A DNA stretch of 64,000 nucleotides from Marinifilum breve (GTDB lineage Bacteria > Bacteroidota > Bacteroidia > Bacteroidales > Marinifilaceae). Both the position numbers and the translations under genes were made by a program. Numbering within the stretch: the first letter of the stretch is position 1; each line of letters opens with the position of its first letter. The DNA lies in assembly GCF_003202155.1 (NCBI RefSeq), contig NZ_QFLI01000004.1:372001-436000 (forward strand), read 5' to 3'. Shown here piece by piece: positions 59,934-64,000 of the stretch. Below the pieces are notes generated by a model. It was not told where the DNA came from. It did not search any database and was given only the letters and a program-made list of their open reading frames with translations.

Positions 59934-60554
59934 CTACATTGGCAGGTAAAAGTAAATGCCCAAACCGTTGGTGAATAGAATATTCCCATAAAGCGAATGC
60001 TCAAGAAACACGGCATTTAGCGACTTGTTGCGCAAATAGGTATATGAAAAAATCAGACTGCCAATAAAGGTGAAAATCAATGCCACCCAATTACGGAAAA
60101 TGATATGAGCCATGGCAAAACAAACTGCATTTACCAGAAGCATCACGACAGGATTGGAAAATAACAACTTGTATCGATGAAAATAGAAAGCCCGGAAAAT
60201 GAACTCCTGAGTGTAGGCTGACCATATGGGGTAACTCACAATTACGGCAAGCCAAATCCAAAAGTTATTGCGTGGTAAGTGGAAAAATACATCGGCTCGG
60301 AATACATATACCCAAATGGAGGTAATGATTAAAAGAATAGATCCTTTCATCAGAAAATCCTGCCAAGGATAATCTCGTTTGATTCTAAAGATTTCACGAT
60401 CAAAATTCTTGTCTTTAATGATAATGAAAAGACAATAAAAAAATACAAGTACAAGGGGTATTGCTTTATGGACCGGAATCATTTCAAAATAATACAATAA
60501 TGGTAGCCCAATAAACAAAAATAACATCTCCGTCCACAAATACAATCTCCTCAT
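59934..60554 (-). CDS. CPBP-family intramembrane protein (CAAX protease-like)
   Basis: 206 aa with several membrane helices. The motif 1 region reads AYTQEFIFRAFYF: Gln replaces the first Glu of the usual EExxxR. Motif 2 is CFAMAHI and motif 3 is FLEHSLYGN. The family includes type II CAAX proteases and membrane-peptide processors; the altered motif leaves catalysis uncertain. Confidence 0.8.
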   Translation of the reverse strand: MRRLYLWTEMLFLFIGLPLLYYFEMIPVHKAIPLVLVFFYCLFIIIKDKNFDREIFRIKRDYPWQDFLMKGSILLIITSIWVYVFRADVFFHLPRNNFWIWLAVIVSYPIWSAYTQEFIFRAFYFHRYKLLFSNPVVMLLVNAVCFAMAHIIFRNWVALIFTFIGSLIFSYTYLRNKSLNAVFLEHSLYGNILFTNGLGIYFYLPM

Positions 60555-60813
60555 AACACCCCAATTTTAAAGAAACAACAAGAATAGCAACGACAACAAG
60601 AAGGATCCTCCTTATTAAGACTCGTTCTATATAATTTACAAAAAAAGAGGCAAATTTGTTTTAAAAGTGCCTCTGAAATTTAGGAATGTTATGATTTTAT
60701 TGACAAACGTAATTTTGCCCTAAAATTGCCTGTGTTTTTGTGGATTAAATGGCCTTAAATCATGATTAAAAATCATCAATTCAAGATTAATTCACATAAT
60801 TACATGATGCGAA

Positions 60814-61176
60814 TTAAGCGTTTTTTTTCTGCGCTCTCCTTGCAGCAACAATCATTAAATATCCAGCGATAACCGGACCGTATGCTAAGAAATGATACCC
60901 CTTAAGATCGAACCATTTTAAGTACAAGCCCAAAGTAGCAAAACCTCCAACTATCATCAAGGCCCAACCTATCAATCTTAATTGTCTTGCATCAAGTTTT
61001 CCGGGCTTCTTTACGTCTCCTGCAAGAATTTTATTGTCGATCTCTCTAACAACACTATTAATAGTATTCTCATCAATACCTTTGTCTTTCATTTCTTTTC
61101 TGATTTGAGAGAAATCCATCCCCTCAATCTTCTTTGCGTGATAAAACTTGACTAATTCATTAAAACTTTGTGCCAT
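60814..61176 (-). CDS. Small membrane protein of unknown function
   Basis: 120 aa. The N-terminal half is charged and helical, with motif IRKEMKDKGIDENTINSV resembling short helical-hairpin domains. The C-terminal half has two membrane helices (WALMIVGGFATLGLYLK; FLAYGPVIAGYLMIVAA) and ends RRAQKKNA, so both ends are probably cytosolic. No family is recognised. Confidence 0.6.
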   Translation of the reverse strand: MAQSFNELVKFYHAKKIEGMDFSQIRKEMKDKGIDENTINSVVREIDNKILAGDVKKPGKLDARQLRLIGWALMIVGGFATLGLYLKWFDLKGYHFLAYGPVIAGYLMIVAARRAQKKNA

Positions 61177-61249
61177 AATTGTTGTTTTGATTGCTGCAAA
61201 TCTAATCAGACAGAAATGATTTTCAAAATCTAGTCTATATCAATTACAA

Positions 61250-61270
61250 AGACGTAGCAATGCTACGTCT
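61250..61270. repeat. Palindrome with GCAATGC centre
   Basis: AGACGTAGCA and TGCTACGTCT flank a central A, and CTCTAC follows. It belongs with the palindromes at 13518-13538 and 61931-61957, and shares AGACG ends with the hairpin at 17912-17931. Confidence 0.65.
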
Positions 61271-61404
61271 CTACAGCATGTATTATTGAAAATATTCCCT
61301 TAACCATTAGCAATATCATACTCATAGTTAATATTAATCGGCTCCTAATGCTCAATGGCAAAGTCAATTCTGTTATTGGTACACTACGAGTTGGCATCTG
61401 CATG

Positions 61405-61887
61405 CTCCTACCTGCCATTGTGAACCTATTTCCTATCAAGTACGCCGTTCTACCTACCAAAAGTGTCGAGAGACCAGACAAATGCATTGCACTTATTAAC
61501 AATGAGCGTGCAGATATCAACATTGACGATGCAGATGGCAGGTATGAGTGTGCGGTTGGCAGGTATGAGTGTGCGGTTGGCAGGTCTCTCGATGCAGATG
61601 GCAGGTATGAGCGTGCGGTTGGCAGGTCTCTCGATGCAGATGGTAGGTATGAGCGTGCGGTTGGCGGATCGTACGGTGCATTTATCAACAAAGAGGGAAA
61701 CATTGGCAGGTCGTACGGCTCCAACGGCAGGTAGAACGGCGCAGATGGCAATCGGAACGATGCAGGTGGCAGGTAGAACGACACCATTGGCAGATCGAAC
61801 GATGCAGATGACAGAACGAACGGCTCCGACGGCAGGTCGAACGGTGCAGATGATGATCGGAACGATGCAGGTCGCAGGTAGAACAAG
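61405..61887. repeat. 21-bp tandem array C (about 23 units)
   Basis: Nineteen units in strict 21-bp register start at 61489, 61510 and so on to 61867; four weaker ones precede them from 61405. Frequent modules are GCAGATGGCAGGTA, GCGGTTGGCAGG, TGAGTGT/TGAGCGT, TCTCGAT and GAACGAT, joined in varying orders. The core is markedly GC-rich against an AT-rich genome. Long frames on both strands (minus 61263-61898, plus 61463-61933) follow a 7-residue period and are judged non-coding. Confidence 0.9.
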
Positions 61888-61930
61888 GGTCTATTCAATA
61901 AACTGTGTCAGCTTATATTTTATGAGTTGC

Positions 61931-61957
61931 TAAATACAAGGCAATGCCTTGTATTTA
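61931..61957. terminator. 27-bp perfect palindrome after array C
   Basis: Two 13-base arms around a central A (TAAATACAAGGCA and TGCCTTGTATTTA). It shares AAGGCAATGCCTT with the murB terminator. It may terminate the downstream minus-strand gene or be a mobile repeat. Confidence 0.6.
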
Positions 61958-62027
61958 CTACTAAGGATTAATTGTACTTGCTAGAGACAGCATTCATACG
62001 CACCGAACTATTAATAACATCTAAGCT

Positions 62028-62348
62028 TTAATCATTATTTAAATGTGGCTCAATATGTTCCCTGTTTTGCTCAAACCACTGCTCAAGAAATATTTTTCGC
62101 TTTTCTTTAGTTTGTTGATTTAAGAAAGTAACAACAAAATGGAAAAGTTCAAGATGTTCCTTGCCTTTGGTTTCCATATATAATTGCTTTCCTGCTTCAA
62201 GGTGATTTTGTACTGCTTTTTCTAATGCTTCCTTTACTCTCTCATCATTCTTTAGTAAGTTATCTACCTTTAACTGAGTCGCTTCTTCCTTAATTTCAAC
62301 ATATTTCCTTACTTCATCAATTTTAAAAACACTCATAAATGCCTTCAT
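62028..62348 (-). CDS. Small helical protein of unknown function
   Basis: 106 aa, strongly charged and helical (KVDNLLKNDERVKEALEKAV; FFLNQQ-like C-terminal half with KRKIFLEQWFEQNREHIEPH). No signal peptide. An alternative start is Met5. No family recognised. The A/T-rich upstream region shows no promoter match. Confidence 0.55.
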   Translation of the reverse strand: MKAFMSVFKIDEVRKYVEIKEEATQLKVDNLLKNDERVKEALEKAVQNHLEAGKQLYMETKGKEHLELFHFVVTFLNQQTKEKRKIFLEQWFEQNREHIEPHLNND

Positions 62349-62560
62349 TGACTCAATAACACCTTTTTGACTATTAATTTGCTTTTGCTGAATAAATAAA
62401 CAATCAAATAAATTATAGTATAAATCCCAGTAACTATAAGTGGTAAATATTCCATTCCAAACTAATTTATATTAAACCTAATGCTAATTTAATAAAAATA
62501 TCATTTAAAAATTTCTAACTCTGCAACTCTTAGACTATAAATCTGAGGAGCATAAAAAAA

Positions 62561-62584
62561 CAGGCTCCTATAATTAGAAGCCTG
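62561..62584 (-). terminator. Intrinsic terminator of folD
   Basis: CAGGCT pairs with AGCCTG, with partial inner pairing; on the minus strand a run of seven T follows. Confidence 0.8.
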
Positions 62585-62607
62585 CTTGAATATTTTGATT
62601 CGGAAAT

Positions 62608-63489
62608 CTATTTGTAGATCTCTTTTTTACTTGCCAATAGTGTGTTTTGAAGCAATGAAACGATAGTCATTGGTCCAACACCACCTGGAACAGGAGTAAT
62701 GAATGATGCTTTAGGTGCTACCTCATCGAATTTCACATCTCCAAGCAATTTCCATCCTGATTTGGTCTTGTCAGACTTCACACGGTGAATACCTACATCA
62801 ATAATAACTGCTCCTTCTTTCACCATATCGCCAGTAAGGAATTCTTTCATTCCCAATGCTACGATTACGATATCCGCTTGACGGGTAATTTCTGCAATAT
62901 TTTTGGTTCTACTGTGACAAAGAGTAACAGTACAATCGCCATAAGCAGCTTTACGAGACATTAAAACACTCATTGGAGTACCAACGATGTTCGAACGACC
63001 AATTACCACACAGTTTTTACCAGATGTTTCAACATTGTAACGCTTCAACAACTCAACAATACCAGCTGGAGTTGCAGGAAGGTAAGTTGGCAAACTTGCA
63101 ACCATTTTACCTACGTTCATAGGGTGGAATCCATCAACATCTTTTTCCGGACGAATGGTTTCGATTACCTTGGTCTCAGAAATGTGCTTAGGAAGTGGCA
63201 ACTGAACAATCAATCCGTCGATGTCATCGTTCTCGTTTACCTTACGGATTTCTGCCAAAAGTTGCTCTTCTGTAATGTCATCTTCGAAACGAAATTCTGA
63301 AGACTCAAAACCTACAGCATGACAAGCTTTTACTTTAGCAGCAACATAAGTTTCGCTGGCACCATCGTGTCCAACAATCATAGCGGCAAGATGTGGAGTT
63401 TTTCCACCTGCTTTTTTAATTTGTTCAACTTCGGCAGCAATTTCCTGCTTCACCTCGTTAGAAATCTTTTTTCCGTCGATTAATTCCAT
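62608..63489 (-). CDS. folD: Methylenetetrahydrofolate dehydrogenase/cyclohydrolase
   Basis: A 293-aa bifunctional NADP-dependent enzyme of one-carbon metabolism. Catalytic Lys/Tyr segment [13 protein letters not shown], substrate motifs [11 protein letters not shown] and [13 protein letters not shown]-binding [13 protein letters not shown], and the C-terminal [11 protein letters not shown]. Full length. It follows ffh after 70 bp with a terminator between them, so co-transcription is partial at most. Confidence 0.97.
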   Translation of the reverse strand: MELIDGKKISNEVKQEIAAEVEQIKKAGGKTPHLAAMIVGHDGASETYVAAKVKACHAVGFESSEFRFEDDITEEQLLAEIRKVNENDDIDGLIVQLPLPKHISETKVIETIRPEKDVDGFHPMNVGKMVASLPTYLPATPAGIVELLKRYNVETSGKNCVVIGRSNIVGTPMSVLMSRKAAYGDCTVTLCHSRTKNIAEITRQADIVIVALGMKEFLTGDMVKEGAVIIDVGIHRVKSDKTKSGWKLLGDVKFDEVAPKASFITPVPGGVGPMTIVSLLQNTLLASKKEIYK

Positions 63490-63516
63490 GGTTTGTTAGC
63501 TTTGTTGTTATCAAAA

Positions 63517-63544
63517 AAATGCCTGACCGCAGAGTCAAGCATTT
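63517..63544 (-). terminator. Intrinsic terminator of ffh
   Basis: AAATGCTTGAC / GTCAGGCATTT on the minus strand with one mismatch, followed by a T-run. Confidence 0.75.
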
Positions 63545-63559
63545 TATATTTGGTTTTTC

Positions 63560-64000
63560 TTATTTTCTGCGTCCCATATTGCCCATCATTCTGGACATGT
63601 TTCCGCCTTTCGACATCATTTTCATTAATTTCCTGGTCTCATCGAATTGCTTAATCAGTCGGTTCACATCCTGAATGGTAGAACCAGAACCATCGGCAAT
63701 CCTTTTTCTTCTCGAACCATTAATCAATTTTGGATCTTCACGTTCAGCAGGAGTCATTGAAAAGATAATCGCTTCAACACCTTTAAAAGCATCATCATCG
63801 ATATCGATATTCTTCAATGCTTTTCCTACTCCAGGAATCATAGAAGCCAAATCTTTAAGGTTACCCATTTTCTTGATCTGAGAAATCTGAGACAAGAAAT
63901 CGTTAAAGTTGAATTGGTTCTTGGCGATCTTCTTCTGAAGTTTCTTCGCTTCTTCAGCATCGAATTGTTCCTGAGCACGCTCTACAAGTGATACGATATC
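63560..64000 (-). CDS. ffh: Signal recognition particle protein Ffh, C-terminal part (cut by window edge)
   Basis: The last 147 residues are visible, from the end of the GTPase domain (DIVSLVERAQEQFDAEEAKK) into the methionine-rich M domain that binds signal peptides and 4.5S RNA. FNFNDFLSQISQIKKMGNL, in part, SMIPGVGK and RRKRIADGSGSTIQDVNRL, in part, are typical; the tail (MMSKGGNMSRMMGNMGRRK) is methionine-rich. The N-terminal GTPase lies outside the window. Confidence 0.95.
   Translation of the reverse strand, partial: DIVSLVERAQEQFDAEEAKKLQKKIAKNQFNFNDFLSQISQIKKMGNLKDLASMIPGVGKALKNIDIDDDAFKGVEAIIFSMTPAEREDPKLINGSRRKRIADGSGSTIQDVNRLIKQFDETRKLMKMMSKGGNMSRMMGNMGRRK

Noticed and set aside
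61263-61898. 211-codon open frame on the minus strand, and a 156-codon frame on plus (61463-61933)
   Set aside because: Both follow the 21-bp DNA repeat with a 7-residue period, overlap on opposite strands and have no signal peptide, ribosome site or family likeness.

Overview
The window is an AT-rich chromosomal segment from a member of the Bacteroidota, most likely a marine or sediment Bacteroidia of the Marinilabiliales/Marinifilaceae type. Evidence: a SusC/SusD pair with a neighbouring propeller-type regulator, a short (286 aa) primary sigma factor with a TTTG / TAnnTTTG promoter in front of it, ABC-permease/M1-peptidase fusions and many lipoproteins. A class I hybrid cluster protein and an oxygen-sensitive glycyl radical enzyme point to an anaerobic or facultative life; a BLUF photoreceptor suggests exposure to light at times. 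The order-level guess is inference. No rRNA, tRNA, CRISPR array or intact insertion sequence was seen.

Layout. 1-9.4 kb: polysaccharide utilisation locus (divergent partial regulator, susC, susD, GH144-like lipoprotein, GH3 beta-glucosidase), closed by a strong terminator; the GH144+GH3 pairing suggests a beta-1,2-glucan or related beta-glucan as substrate. 9.4-19.4 kb: metallophosphoesterase, two small unknown or redoxin-like proteins, threonine-aldolase-like enzyme, murB, mltG, M14 carboxypeptidase, transglutaminase-like protein, nucleoid-associated protein. 19.4-28.3 kb (minus strand): ABC permease/M1 peptidase with its ATPase, PepSY membrane protein, hcp, small secreted protein. 28.5-35 kb: HAD phosphatase, EEP lipoprotein, uvrB, rpoD, HtrA protease. 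35-42.4 kb: dapF, hybrid histidine kinase, LOG-like protein, gyrB, small secreted protein. 42.5-50.3 kb: plug-less outer-membrane barrel with a large TPR protein, ftsE-like ATPase with a rhomboid protease, M48 metallopeptidase. 50.3-56 kb: DUF255 thioredoxin protein and a glycyl radical enzyme/activase operon resembling 4-hydroxyproline dehydratase. 56-64 kb: lipoprotein, CIA30, BLUF, cupin, DMT transporter, CPBP protease, small membrane protein, folD and the 3' part of ffh.

The least explained material is between genes. Three separate intergenic islands (17.42-17.61, 49.15-49.42 and 61.4-61.89 kb) are degenerate tandem arrays with an exact 21-bp period but unrelated unit sequences. Two more (12.39-12.47 and 15.05-15.11 kb) have an exact 7-bp period and lie just upstream of genes. 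A sixth repeat region beside gyrB carries six copies of a TTATCATTTAATGAAA-like element every 37-41 bp. A family of near-perfect palindromes with a GCAATGC centre is also present. Shared 7/21-bp periodicity with unrelated sequences suggests one repeat-generating process acting at several loci.
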